From Sphingobacterium gobiense (GTDB lineage: Bacteria; Bacteroidota; Bacteroidia; Sphingobacteriales; Sphingobacteriaceae): a DNA stretch of 64,000 nt. The position numbers and the translations under genes are program-made. Where the stretch lies: NCBI RefSeq assembly GCF_002980575.1, contig NZ_PVBS01000001.1:62001-126000 (forward strand), read 5' to 3'. The notes beneath the pieces were generated by a model. The model was not told where the DNA came from and made no database searches. It was given only the letters and a program-made list of their open reading frames with translations. Position 1 is the first letter of the stretch. Every line of letters begins with the position of its first letter. Positions 1 through 7,779 of this stretch are shown piece by piece.

Positions 1-2776
1 TTTTGCTAGACGCTGTGTTGTCATTGACATATGTGAGTCTCGTTGATACGTTGATATCCGGCAACACATATCTAAATACGTTTAAGTCAGCCGATAACCC
101 TATACCAAAACTTTTGGGAGTTAAGCTTTCGTCCACATTTTGGAAATCCGAAAATAACAATCCTTGAAAACGTTTAATATAAGCGAGAGAACCAATACTC
201 CAATCGGGATAGAAAAGAGGAAGTCTGTAATTTGCCATCGCCGTATTATGGACAATTGGGGAATTAAAATGACCCCATCCCGAAACCATCGGAATATCAT
301 ATGTTCCTAAATATATGCCGTTGTTCTTTTGCGCAGCAAACCGCAATTGCAAGCTGTGATTTGTCCACAAGCCCGGGAAATAGAAGTTGGTGCGTAACGA
401 TAGTACTTCTCCAGATGAGCCTGTAGTAAATGGGCGATGACGAAAGGTAACGCTGAAGTTTTGTCCCCAGCGTGGCGCCAGATCCATCTTGCTTCGCATG
501 CTATTTCTATTGATATACACTTGATAATTCAAAGGGAAAGCAATAACATCCTGGAAATTTTGCAGCTGTAAGCTGGTGTTGTAGCGTTTTGTATAGGATG
601 TGCCAAAATTAAAACCGTAACTGTATACGATATTGCGCCGATATACGGAAAGCGGGATAGACATTTCGAAGATTGCATGATGATCGCGGTAATCAAACAT
701 TATGATATTATTCGGATCATTCCCGGATACGGCATTGCCTACCATCCCCCTATTCATGTATCGGGCAGTGAATGTCGGAAAGTAACGCTTATAGGCTACT
801 TCCGCAGAATAATGACTTTTTGCTATGTCTGGATCAAACTCATAACCGAGTTTAACCTGCGTGGTGTTTAATATGTCGTTTGATAACCAGAATATTCCCG
901 GAATATAATTGTCAAAACTTTCAAAATTGGAGCCACTGATAGATAAACTGTGAAAATTGATAGCGTGCGTGCTAGGATTGTAGTTTTTAACAACGATTGA
1001 AGAAGTCGACTCATTCGACAAACTGTCTTTTTGTACTTTGTCCAATGTCGGGGAAGCGTACGGGAAACGGAATGGCTTCGGTTGCTCTATCGTAGAAAGC
1101 ACGATTTTCTTCTGCGCAAGTTTGTATCCGTTATGTTGATAATCGTTATATAACAACCATCCATTGGTGGCTATTGACGGGTTGAACGCACCAAATGCAG
1201 CGTCTGTTAGCTTATGTTGTCCGGTAGTCTTGTTGAATAGGTAGATGTTATCGATACCGTCATTGTGTGCCTTGAAAATAATATCGTCATGATAATAAAA
1301 CGGACGTTCCAATTGCTGATTTCCCCACGGAAGGACGAGATCAAAATCTTTCGTTATGAGGTTGAATTCCACTAGATTCGTTCCTTGTTCCGTAACGGCG
1401 ATAGCCACCACTTTTTCGCCGGAGGGATGGTATTTCGGTTGCTGCATATGCATTCCATCAGGAACGGCAACGCTATCCAGTATATTGCCGTTTTTCGAAT
1501 CTAATATAATCAATCTGCTTATATTCGCCGGATTTACTTCGACAACGACTATTTCATCACGAAAAGGATGAAATGCAGGAGAGTAATAGCGGGATGCTTT
1601 CGTCAGCGTTTTGGTACGTCCGGTTTCCGTATTATATATATTGATTACATTGTATGTCTGTTTACCAAATCGAGCGTGTTTGCGATATTCGTCCCAAACG
1701 ATCTCCTTGTTTCGAAGATGAAAATAAGGTGTTATTTGTATGCCTGTTTTGACGACACCGGTCTCATTTCCCAGGCTATCCAAACGCGTGATTTCATTAA
1801 CGGCGGTAGGAGCGTATTTAAGTACATATATTTCTTGGCTTCCATCCATTTGCGGTAATAAATAATCGCTAGGATACCGACTATTTTTCGCAGGTAGATT
1901 CGGATCATCCGGTGAAATAGGCGATTCTTGTTTCCATTTTTTTGTTAGTTCCAAGATGGTGCTGTCAAAAATCTCGGCTGGCTTTTCTCCCGAAACTAAT
2001 TTCACTGCTCGTTGGAAATTGAAGGGGCGTAATAACTTGCCGCGCATATCGGTCAGTATTTTCTCGTGACTGGCGATGCCATGATGATTGGTTAGGTAAC
2101 TGCTCATGAAGAATCCAATCGTATAATAGGAGGGAACATTATCTTTAAAAGAGCCCAAGACGTACTTATTGAAATCATATGATTTACCAGAAAGTATATT
2201 GGCGCGCATAGGCATTTCCCATGAAGGAAGTCGTCCGCGTCCCCCTTCACTATACATCGTTTCAACCTGTACAGCATCTCCTTCAAAATACCAGGCGGGT
2301 AAGTTCAAACCATAAAGGGCGAAAGCGAGTTGCTCGAAAAAAGGGGCTTTTAATTTCCCTGTCAATTTGTCAAATTGAGCGACATGTCGAAGCTCATGCA
2401 GTGCTAAATTTGAAAGCCATTCTTGATTATCAGCAGTGGAGGAGGGAACCGGGAATAATTCGGATTTTCGAGGAGCGAGTTGTACAAAACCGTTTGGAGT
2501 AAGATGGTTTCCCTGTAAAACCAATGTTATTTTTGGAGGAGAAACTTTTAAATTTTCACGACTTTCTCGCTGCATTTTTGGAAGTTGTTTAGCCAGTTTT
2601 TTTGCTGCACTTTCTAACATGTTCGGGAAGATCAACCGGAAATTTTCGGTATTAATCTGTCGCCATTTAATAGAAGAATGGGCTTGGTCATTGTCAATAA
2701 TTTGACCATTTGATATATGTGAACTATTTAATAATATTAATAACGATAATATGCTGATAAATAAGTTCTTGTTCAT
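1..2776 (-). CDS. Surface metallopeptidase-like protein with PD40 propeller and C-terminal barrel (partial)
   Basis: About 925 codons are visible from an ATG at 2776; the reading frame is still open at base 1, so the C-terminus is missing. Residues 1-24 form a signal peptide. A gluzincin-type zinc motif H-E-L-R-H lies at about residues 127-131, followed by W-Y-F-E-G-D at about 162-167, whose Glu could be the third ligand. The middle region has repeated motifs of the TolB/PD40 propeller kind, such as S-P-A-F-H-P and P-K-Y-H-P-S-G. The visible C-terminal third is rich in alternating aromatic beta strands, as in an outer membrane barrel. Such peptidase-propeller-barrel fusions occur in Bacteroidota as poorly characterised surface proteins. 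The reading from sequence is secure; enzymatic activity is inferred from the motif only. Confidence 0.75.
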   Translation of the reverse strand, partial: MNKNLFISILSLLILLNSSHISNGQIIDNDQAHSSIKWRQINTENFRLIFPNMLESAAKKLAKQLPKMQRESRENLKVSPPKITLVLQGNHLTPNGFVQLAPRKSELFPVPSSTADNQEWLSNLALHELRHVAQFDKLTGKLKAPFFEQLAFALYGLNLPAWYFEGDAVQVETMYSEGGRGRLPSWEMPMRANILSGKSYDFNKYVLGSFKDNVPSYYTIGFFMSSYLTNHHGIASHEKILTDMRGKLLRPFNFQRAVKLVSGEKPAEIFDSTILELTKKWKQESPISPDDPNLPAKNSRYPSDYLLPQMDGSQEIYVLKYAPTAVNEITRLDSLGNETGVVKTGIQITPYFHLRNKEIVWDEYRKHARFGKQTYNVINIYNTETGRTKTLTKASRYYSPAFHPFRDEIVVVEVNPANISRLIILDSKNGNILDSVAVPDGMHMQQPKYHPSGEKVVAIAVTEQGTNLVEFNLITKDFDLVLPWGNQQLERPFYYHDDIIFKAHNDGIDNIYLFNKTTGQHKLTDAAFGAFNPSIATNGWLLYNDYQHNGYKLAQKKIVLSTIEQPKPFRFPYASPTLDKVQKDSLSNESTSSIVVKNYNPSTHAINFHSLSISGSNFESFDNYIPGIFWLSNDILNTTQVKLGYEFDPDIAKSHYSAEVAYKRYFPTFTARYMNRGMVGNAVSGNDPNNIIMFDYRDHHAIFEMSIPLSVYRRNIVYSYGFNFGTSYTKRYNTSLQLQNFQDVIAFPLNYQVYINRNSMRSKMDLAPRWGQNFSVTFRHRPFTTGSSGEVLSLRTNFYFPGLWTNHSLQLRFAAQKNNGIYLGTYDIPMVSGWGHFNSPIVHNTAMANYRLPLFYPDWSIGSLAYIKRFQGLLFSDFQNVDESLTPKSFGIGLSADLNVFRYVLPDINVSTRLTYVNDNTASSK

Positions 2777-3407
2777 GTTTTTATGTTGGATTATGAGTTA
2801 ATGCTAATATTGTTAGTTTATTTTTCTGTTCTTATATGTATTGTTAGTTGTTGTAAATATTGTTAATTCATTGATTTTTATTGTCATATTATTTTTTTGT
2901 CGTCGTAATTATTTATTGATATAGCGTATGTTTTTAGGCGATTATTAGTGGGCCGAGATGTCAATAGAAATATATTGCTTTTTGCTATTGAAGTTCTTTC
3001 TTTCCGCAAGATAAGATAAAATTTTAAATTCATTACGATTGATGTGCTGTTCTGTCAACCGCAAAAATCCATAAAATATCATATGAAAAAAAAAGAAGCT
3101 TCTAGAAACTAGTATAGTTAAGCCTGAAGGGGTGTAATTTTATTTAGGTTTGCTCGTCTCTATAACAACATTCCGCCATTGTGCACAGTGTATTTTATGA
3201 ATAATGATCGTTAATGAAGTGCTAGAAAATAGTGATTTCGTTTAGTGACACATTGTCATAATAGGCGATTCTTAAACGGGTTTGTTGGCTGTTAAAAATA
3301 AGCCATTTCAAAAAAAAAGTATTAGCTATTCCCAATTAAAAAAGCGACTTTTGCTCCGACAAAATTAATTGGATACCAATGTAGGATATATAAAAATAGG
3401 AGAGCTT
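2777..3407. other. Intergenic region, no gene seen
   Basis: About 630 bases of AT-rich sequence separate the divergent peptidase-like gene and mgtE. I see no convincing ORF, tRNA, terminator hairpin or clear TAnnTTTG element. It presumably carries both promoters. Confidence 0.5.
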
Positions 3408-4781
3408 ATGGAAGAATTAGAATTGCAGATAGAGCTTATTGAAAAGTGGATTGACTCCGGTGATATCGCCCAACTGCAAGATTTTCTAAACGAGCAGAAC
3501 ATCTCAGATGTCGAAGAGTTAATCGACGGACTTCCAGAGTATGCTGCCCTATTTATAGAGACCCTTAATATAAACCGAGCCGTCCGCGTTTTCGGTATTT
3601 TGGATTTCCCGACCCAAGAGCGGATATTCAAAAAATTATCGGCAAGTAAAGCCCGTGAGCTAATTAATGAGATGCCACCGGATGATCGTACCTCTTTTTT
3701 TAGCGAACTGAAGGGAGATGTGGTAAAGCAACTGATTATTCTGTTATCTCCAGATGAACGAAAAGAAGCTTTGTCCCTTCTCGGATATCCGGAAGATAGT
3801 GTAGGGCGATTGATGACACCGGATTATATTACGGTGAAGCCCCATTGGACTATTACCCGAGTGTTGGAACATGTGAGGCGTTATGGTAACGCATCCGAGA
3901 CAATTGATGTGCTCTATGTTATCGATCGTGAAGGGCGCTTAATGGATGACATTCGTATTCGGGATATCCTTATTTCAGATCCAGAGACAAAAGTTGAGAA
4001 TCTAATCGATAATCGCTTAATATCATTGCATGCTGACGATCCGCAAGAGGAAGCGGTCAACGTGTTCCGGATGAACAATAGAGTTGCTCTTCCTGTCGTC
4101 GACGAGCAGGACATTATGCTGGGGATCGTAACGATAGATGACGTTCTTTGGGTAGCCAACGAAGAATATACGGAGGATATGCAGCGTATTGGAGGGACAG
4201 AAGCGTTAGATGAACCTTATCTAGATGTATCGATATTCCACCTCGTCAAGAAAAGAGGGGGATGGTTAATCGTACTTTTTCTTGGTCAGTTGTTGACCTT
4301 TAATGTATTGAAACATTATGAGGATAGGCTCTCCACTATTTTGGTTTTGTTGATGCCGGTTATCATGTCAAGTGGAGGAAATAGTGGTTCGCAAGCGTCG
4401 ACATTGATTATTCAAGCGATGGCAATGGGAGAGGTCACTTTAAGAGATTGGTGGCGCGTCATGCGTCGGGAGATTCTTTCGGGGCTATTTTTAGGTCTTA
4501 TTTTGGGTATACTCGGATTTGCTCGGATTTCTGTTGATCAAGCTTTTAGCGGTGCGTATGGTGATATCTGGGTGTTATATGCTTTGGCAATCGCGTTTTC
4601 CTTGGTTGGTGTTGTTATGTGGGGATCGTTAATTGGGGCGATGCTGCCATTTGTGTTAAGGCGATTCGGTGCCGATCCGGCAAGTTCGTCTGCTCCTTTT
4701 GTCTCGACATTGGTGGATGTCACGGGCTTGATTATCTATTTCACTATTGCCACCCTAATTTTGGGTGGTGTAATCTTTTAA
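3408..4781 (+). CDS. mgtE: MgtE-type magnesium transporter
   Basis: A 457-residue protein with the three-part MgtE architecture. An acidic, helical N-domain (about 1-125) is followed by a tandem CBS domain (about 130-255; note R-L-M-T-P-D-Y near 140), then a membrane domain of five helices. The first membrane segment carries the conserved P-V-I-M-S-S-G-G-N-S-G-S-Q-A-S run of the ion pore. It should pass Mg2+ across the inner membrane, gated by Mg2+ binding to the cytoplasmic domains. I chose the ATG at 3408 because AGGAG sits 5 bases upstream; an in-frame TTG at 3369 would add 13 residues. No downstream partner gene; tRNA-Asn follows. Confidence 0.93.
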   Translation: MEELELQIELIEKWIDSGDIAQLQDFLNEQNISDVEELIDGLPEYAALFIETLNINRAVRVFGILDFPTQERIFKKLSASKARELINEMPPDDRTSFFSELKGDVVKQLIILLSPDERKEALSLLGYPEDSVGRLMTPDYITVKPHWTITRVLEHVRRYGNASETIDVLYVIDREGRLMDDIRIRDILISDPETKVENLIDNRLISLHADDPQEEAVNVFRMNNRVALPVVDEQDIMLGIVTIDDVLWVANEEYTEDMQRIGGTEALDEPYLDVSIFHLVKKRGGWLIVLFLGQLLTFNVLKHYEDRLSTILVLLMPVIMSSGGNSGSQASTLIIQAMAMGEVTLRDWWRVMRREILSGLFLGLILGILGFARISVDQAFSGAYGDIWVLYALAIAFSLVGVVMWGSLIGAMLPFVLRRFGADPASSSAPFVSTLVDVTGLIIYFTIATLILGGVIF

Positions 4782-4931
4782 AAAATCTTCTTGGGTGTGA
4801 GTGAGTTGTATTTTTATCGCTTAAAATATTTGCAGAGTTCAGCGAAACTTCCGATAATTGCAGCAGCAAAACCACGGGAAGAAGCTTATCGAAAGTAGGG
4901 ATGGTAAACATTCCAGGATAAAAAATAAGAT

Positions 4932-5005
4932 TCCTCAGTAGCTCAGTTGGTTAGAGCATCTGACTGTTAATCAGAGGGTCACTGGTTCGAGCCCAGTCTG
5001 AGGAG
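4932..5005 (+). tRNA. tRNA-Asn (GTT), copy 1
   Basis: A complete cloverleaf: acceptor TCCTCAG pairs with CTGAGGA, the D arm contains AGCTCAGTTGGTTAGAGC, the anticodon stem TCTGA/TCAGA encloses CTGTTAA with anticodon GTT at 4966-4968, and the T arm has GGTTCGAGCC. The 3' CCA is not fully encoded. The body is identical to the copy at 5883-5956. Confidence 0.95.
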
Positions 5006-5015
5006 CCCAATAAAG

Positions 5016-5050
5016 AGCCGTTTTTCGATAAGAAAAGCGGCTTTTTATTT
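5016..5050 (+). terminator. Terminator after tRNA-Asn copy 1
   Basis: AGCCG and CGGCT, extended by TTTTTC/GAAAA-type pairing, form a hairpin followed by a T-rich run (CTTTTTATTTTT). It directly follows the tRNA. A diverged version follows the second copy. Confidence 0.75.
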
Positions 5051-5252
5051 TTGAAAAAATAATGATAGACCTTTGTTATACTCTGGTTCTTTTGTAAAAC
5101 CGGGCAATTATCTTATTTTCGTTGTACCCATAATAAAAAAGAAACTAACACGAGCTTAAAACCTTTCAGTTTCTTCTCTATTTAGCAGTTGCGCCTTTCC
5201 TATACGTGTATGGTCAGCACCGGCAGCTGAACACAGCAGATTCAATCCGTTT

Positions 5253-5561
5253 ATGATCACCAACGGTCGCATCATCGATATGGTGTCCAAAGGTATTTAT
5301 CTCTTTGATGCAAAAAACGGGGAAAAGCTTGCTTATGCCGGCACGAAAGATTTAGGGACAGGTACCGTTAAATACAGTCATTTTTATGACGGCGAGGTAC
5401 TGCTCTTTGGCATCAGTGGCGTCGGTCTTCTGGATTTTGAAGGCCATATCGTCGCCAGTATCCCCGCCAAAAATGTAAAAGGTTTTGCTGCTACAGGAGA
5501 GGAGATATGGTTATTGGAAAACAGAAAACTGACAAGAGTGGATGCTCAGCAGGGAATATAG
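5253..5561 (+). pseudogene. Beta-propeller (PQQ-like) gene fragment
   Basis: A 102-codon frame with repeats such as I-Y-L-F-D-A-K-N-G-E-K-L, which match the PQQ-type propeller blade pattern (a Phe/Leu-Asp ... Asn-Gly ... motif). Three or so blades are visible, whereas such proteins normally have 300-500 residues. The frame is open upstream to about 5160 without a good start. It lies between two identical tRNA genes in a patch with other gene scraps. I read it as a remnant, but a small expressed protein cannot be excluded. Confidence 0.45.
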
Positions 5562-5808
5562 TGGAAGAATTAACCGTGAGCTAATCAGACCATATCACCT
5601 TTAGTCCGTCCGGGAAAATACGTGTCATGAATAACGGAAGCCAAATCGAGCTTTTTTTGGTGGCTGATTACGTAATATCGACAATCGGTTTGACTACCTT
5701 TTTTAAGAGGCTATATTTTTCTTTAAAAATTTTTGAATATTAAAAACTAAGCTTTATCTTTGTGTCACTTTAGAAAAGCAGATTAAATCGCAGTCTAAGG
5801 TACCGAAT

Positions 5809-5870
5809 TCCTGAATAGCTCAGTAGGTTAGCGTCCCGATACACCGGGATTAATCAGAGGCAGAACAGGA
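5809..5870 (+). pseudogene. Degenerate tRNA-like remnant
   Basis: The segment keeps a tRNA D arm (TAGCTCAGTAGGTTAG), a TTAATCAGAGG stretch identical to the tRNA-Asn variable region, and TCCTG/CAGGA ends that can pair. The anticodon arm is replaced by a TCCCG/CGGGA hairpin and the T arm is missing. At about 62 bases it cannot be a normal tRNA. It lies 12 bases before tRNA-Asn copy 2 and looks like a decayed third copy or recombination product. Confidence 0.55.
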
Positions 5871-5882
5871 GCAACATAAAAT

Positions 5883-5956
5883 TCCTCAGTAGCTCAGTTG
5901 GTTAGAGCATCTGACTGTTAATCAGAGGGTCACTGGTTCGAGCCCAGTCTGAGGAG
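5883..5956 (+). tRNA. tRNA-Asn (GTT), copy 2
   Basis: Identical over the full 74-base body to the copy at 4932-5005, with anticodon GTT. The flank is also related (ATTCCTCAG before, GAGGAGCC...AATAAA after), so the duplication includes the terminator region. Confidence 0.95.
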
Positions 5957-5962
5957 CCAATA

Positions 5963-5998
5963 AAAAAGCTGTTTTTCGATGAGAAAAATAGCTTTTTT
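5963..5998 (+). terminator. Terminator after tRNA-Asn copy 2
   Basis: AAAAAGCT and AGCTTTTTT form a hairpin with GTTTTTCGATGAGAAAAAT in the loop and upper stem, ending in a T-run. It is a diverged duplicate of the hairpin at 5016-5050. Confidence 0.7.
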
Positions 5999-6074
5999 GC
6001 CTTTTATGGGGTAATCGAGCCACAAGTATCCGGTGCTGGTGGTAAAATTGACGCAAATAGCACCCCCTCTTTCG

Positions 6075-6088
6075 CAACAAATTTGTTG
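6075..6088. promoter_or_regulatory. Perfect 14-bp palindrome CAACAAATTTGTTG
   Basis: CAACAAATTTGTTG reads the same on both strands, with no spacer. It sits about 75 bases upstream of the remaining 3' end of a metal P-type ATPase gene. Such a dyad could be a leftover repressor operator; a chance palindrome in AT-rich DNA is the alternative. Confidence 0.3.
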
Positions 6089-6160
6089 TATTCCCGTTGT
6101 ATAATAACCCTTGATGATCAGGGCTAACGTCTATCGAATAAGGAGCATTAAAATATTTAT

Positions 6161-6262
6161 AATGGCACATTAGCCACCATATGGGAAGCTGTTTTTACCG
6201 ATGTGGGCGTAGCGTTGTTGGCTATATTGAATGCTATAAGGATACGGCGGATGACATGTTAG
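6161..6262 (+). pseudogene. C-terminal remnant of heavy-metal P-type ATPase
   Basis: The plus-strand frame ending at the TAG at 6260-6262 reads W-E-A-V-F-T-D-V-G-V-A-L-L-A-I-L-N-A-I-R-I and then R-R-M-T-C. This matches the last transmembrane helix and tail of CadA/ZntA-type P1B ATPases. In the same frame there is a stop at 6149-6151, and no other ATPase sequence lies upstream. Only about 30 codons remain. The remnant converges with, and overlaps by four bases, the stop of the AMP-ligase gene on the other strand, so a deletion or insertion boundary lies close by. Confidence 0.7.
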
Positions 6263-7779
6263 GTTAGCTTGCTGTACTCAATCTTAGCATGATGGCGGGG
6301 ATCTCTCGGCAACCGCTGGAATTTTACGGTTGTTATCTTAAACGGTAGTTGTTGAAGCGCCGCTAGAACCTGTTCTTTTGTGGATTTTGTTTCCTTTGTT
6401 AGTTCAATAAATGCACGTATATTGTCGCCGTCAGAAAGAATCGTCCCCATTTCCACGCCGTTGATCGACTGCACGAAGTTTTCAAAAACAAAAGTAGAAA
6501 GCCAATCTTCGCCTTGCGGGATGAGCGTATTGCACCTTCCAGTGAGGAAGAGGCGTCCATCTCGGATATAACCACTATCACCGGTCCGGTGCCAGTAGAC
6601 ACCATCGATGAGGATTTTATTCACCCGAAGGGCGTGTTCATTTTTGTAATATTGTGAGAGCACATGGGGGCCGGCGACAATGATTTCTCCCCATACACCC
6701 TCCGGCTGTTGCATACGTTCAAACGCCTCCAAAGAAATACCGAAAAGAGGTTTATTTGTAATCGGAATAATTTTCACCTGTGTTTTATGAAAGATTGCAC
6801 CGACCGGTATACCGCTTTTTAAGTTGAATGGAGACGTTTCGGATGCCAGTTCGTCAACGGCAATGGAGCTAATAGGCTCAGCTTCCGTAGAGCCGTAGAG
6901 AATTCGAACATTTTTAGCCGGGAATGCCTTGTTGTATAGTTTCGCTTCTTTTAAAAATACAGGTGCGCCACCGGTAAAGATATCGTTCAATTCCGGCAAT
7001 GGAATTTTATGCTCGGAAACATGTTCGGCAATATATTTGATAAAGTAGGGGGAAGCCACCAGTCTGGTAACACGATGATCCAAAAGCTGTCTTACGATTC
7101 TTTTCCGCTGAATCTTCGTAGGTTTCGATGGATTGAAGTCGGCAATCACCGAAGTCGATCCCACGGCAAGATTGATAAGTAAAACAATAGGTAGTACCGA
7201 CATATCGACATCCGAAGGTTTTGCCTTGATTTCCTCTTCCAGCGCTTTAAACTGTTCGTATAAAAAGCCATGTGTCCGCAGTGCTGCCTTCGGCGTTCCG
7301 GTACTGCCTGTCGTAAAGGTAATAAGTGCTGCGTCTTCCAACAGTGTCTGACACATTTGGTCATTTCCAACTCCAGAATAAGACAATCCTAACTTGATCG
7401 GAATCTGCCGGATGCCTTTAGAAAAGAAACGCAGCACATGGGCTTTCCAACTACCCACGAACGCTTTGCAATCAGCGATTTGGCAACATGTATCCAGACG
7501 ATCTATCTTGCTCCATTGATCGACAAAGACGACGGTTGCTCCCAGATAGAACAGCGCCAGCACATTTCGGTAGAGATCAATGCCCATCGGTACAAACAGT
7601 AAGACCCGATCACCTTTTAGGATTCCTTTTCGTTTGAAATAATTTGCCGTTTGCCGAACATGCCTCGCAAGTTCTGAAAAAGTAATTTTATCACCGTTTT
7701 TATCCCAGATAGCCGTTTTGTTAGGATACTCTTCGGCGGTATGAATAAACAGATCCACAATGTTAAATGGCTTTTCCAT
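6259..7779 (-). CDS. OleC-like AMP-dependent acyl ligase
   Basis: A 506-residue ANL-superfamily enzyme, expected to activate a carboxylic acid with ATP. Core motifs are present: T-T-G-S-T-G-T-P-K (about 156-164), Y-G-S-T-E-A-E-P, R-T-G-D-S-G-Y, L-T-G-R, and the C-terminal lysine in R-H-H-A-K-I-E-Y (K499). The Y-G-x-T-E-A-x-P-I-S-S and R-H-x-A-K-I signatures resemble OleC beta-lactone synthetases and their relatives more than ordinary acyl-CoA ligases, from memory of those families. No OleA, OleB or OleD is nearby. Last gene of the nine-gene operon; its start overlaps the GNAT stop by 17 bases. The substrate is unknown. Confidence 0.8.
   Translation of the reverse strand: MEKPFNIVDLFIHTAEEYPNKTAIWDKNGDKITFSELARHVRQTANYFKRKGILKGDRVLLFVPMGIDLYRNVLALFYLGATVVFVDQWSKIDRLDTCCQIADCKAFVGSWKAHVLRFFSKGIRQIPIKLGLSYSGVGNDQMCQTLLEDAALITFTTGSTGTPKAALRTHGFLYEQFKALEEEIKAKPSDVDMSVLPIVLLINLAVGSTSVIADFNPSKPTKIQRKRIVRQLLDHRVTRLVASPYFIKYIAEHVSEHKIPLPELNDIFTGGAPVFLKEAKLYNKAFPAKNVRILYGSTEAEPISSIAVDELASETSPFNLKSGIPVGAIFHKTQVKIIPITNKPLFGISLEAFERMQQPEGVWGEIIVAGPHVLSQYYKNEHALRVNKILIDGVYWHRTGDSGYIRDGRLFLTGRCNTLIPQGEDWLSTFVFENFVQSINGVEMGTILSDGDNIRAFIELTKETKSTKEQVLAALQQLPFKITTVKFQRLPRDPRHHAKIEYSKLT

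Larger units (their letters stand above)
4932..5956 (+). repeat. tRNA-Asn direct repeats bracketing 877 bp of relict DNA
   Basis: Two identical 74-base tRNA genes lie in direct orientation and bracket an interval holding a propeller fragment and a degenerate tRNA. This is the arrangement left by integration at a tRNA gene or by a segmental duplication. No integrase or transposase is present, so the mechanism is inferred. Confidence 0.55.

Noticed and set aside
677-2705. Several plus-strand frames of 60-96 codons opposite the peptidase-like gene
   Set aside because: They are antisense shadows of a long coding frame with clear motifs; none has a recognisable domain.
3369-3407. TTG start for mgtE, 13 residues upstream
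   Set aside because: The ATG at 3408 has AGGAG at good distance and gives a normal MgtE N-terminus.
4932-5956. Active integrative element at tRNA-Asn
   Set aside because: There is no integrase, transposase or intact cargo gene between the repeats.
5922-6170. An 82-codon minus-strand frame across tRNA-Asn copy 2, ending T-G-L-E-P-V-T-L
   Set aside because: It is the antisense of the tRNA gene; this tail is a well-known spurious translation of tRNA sequence.
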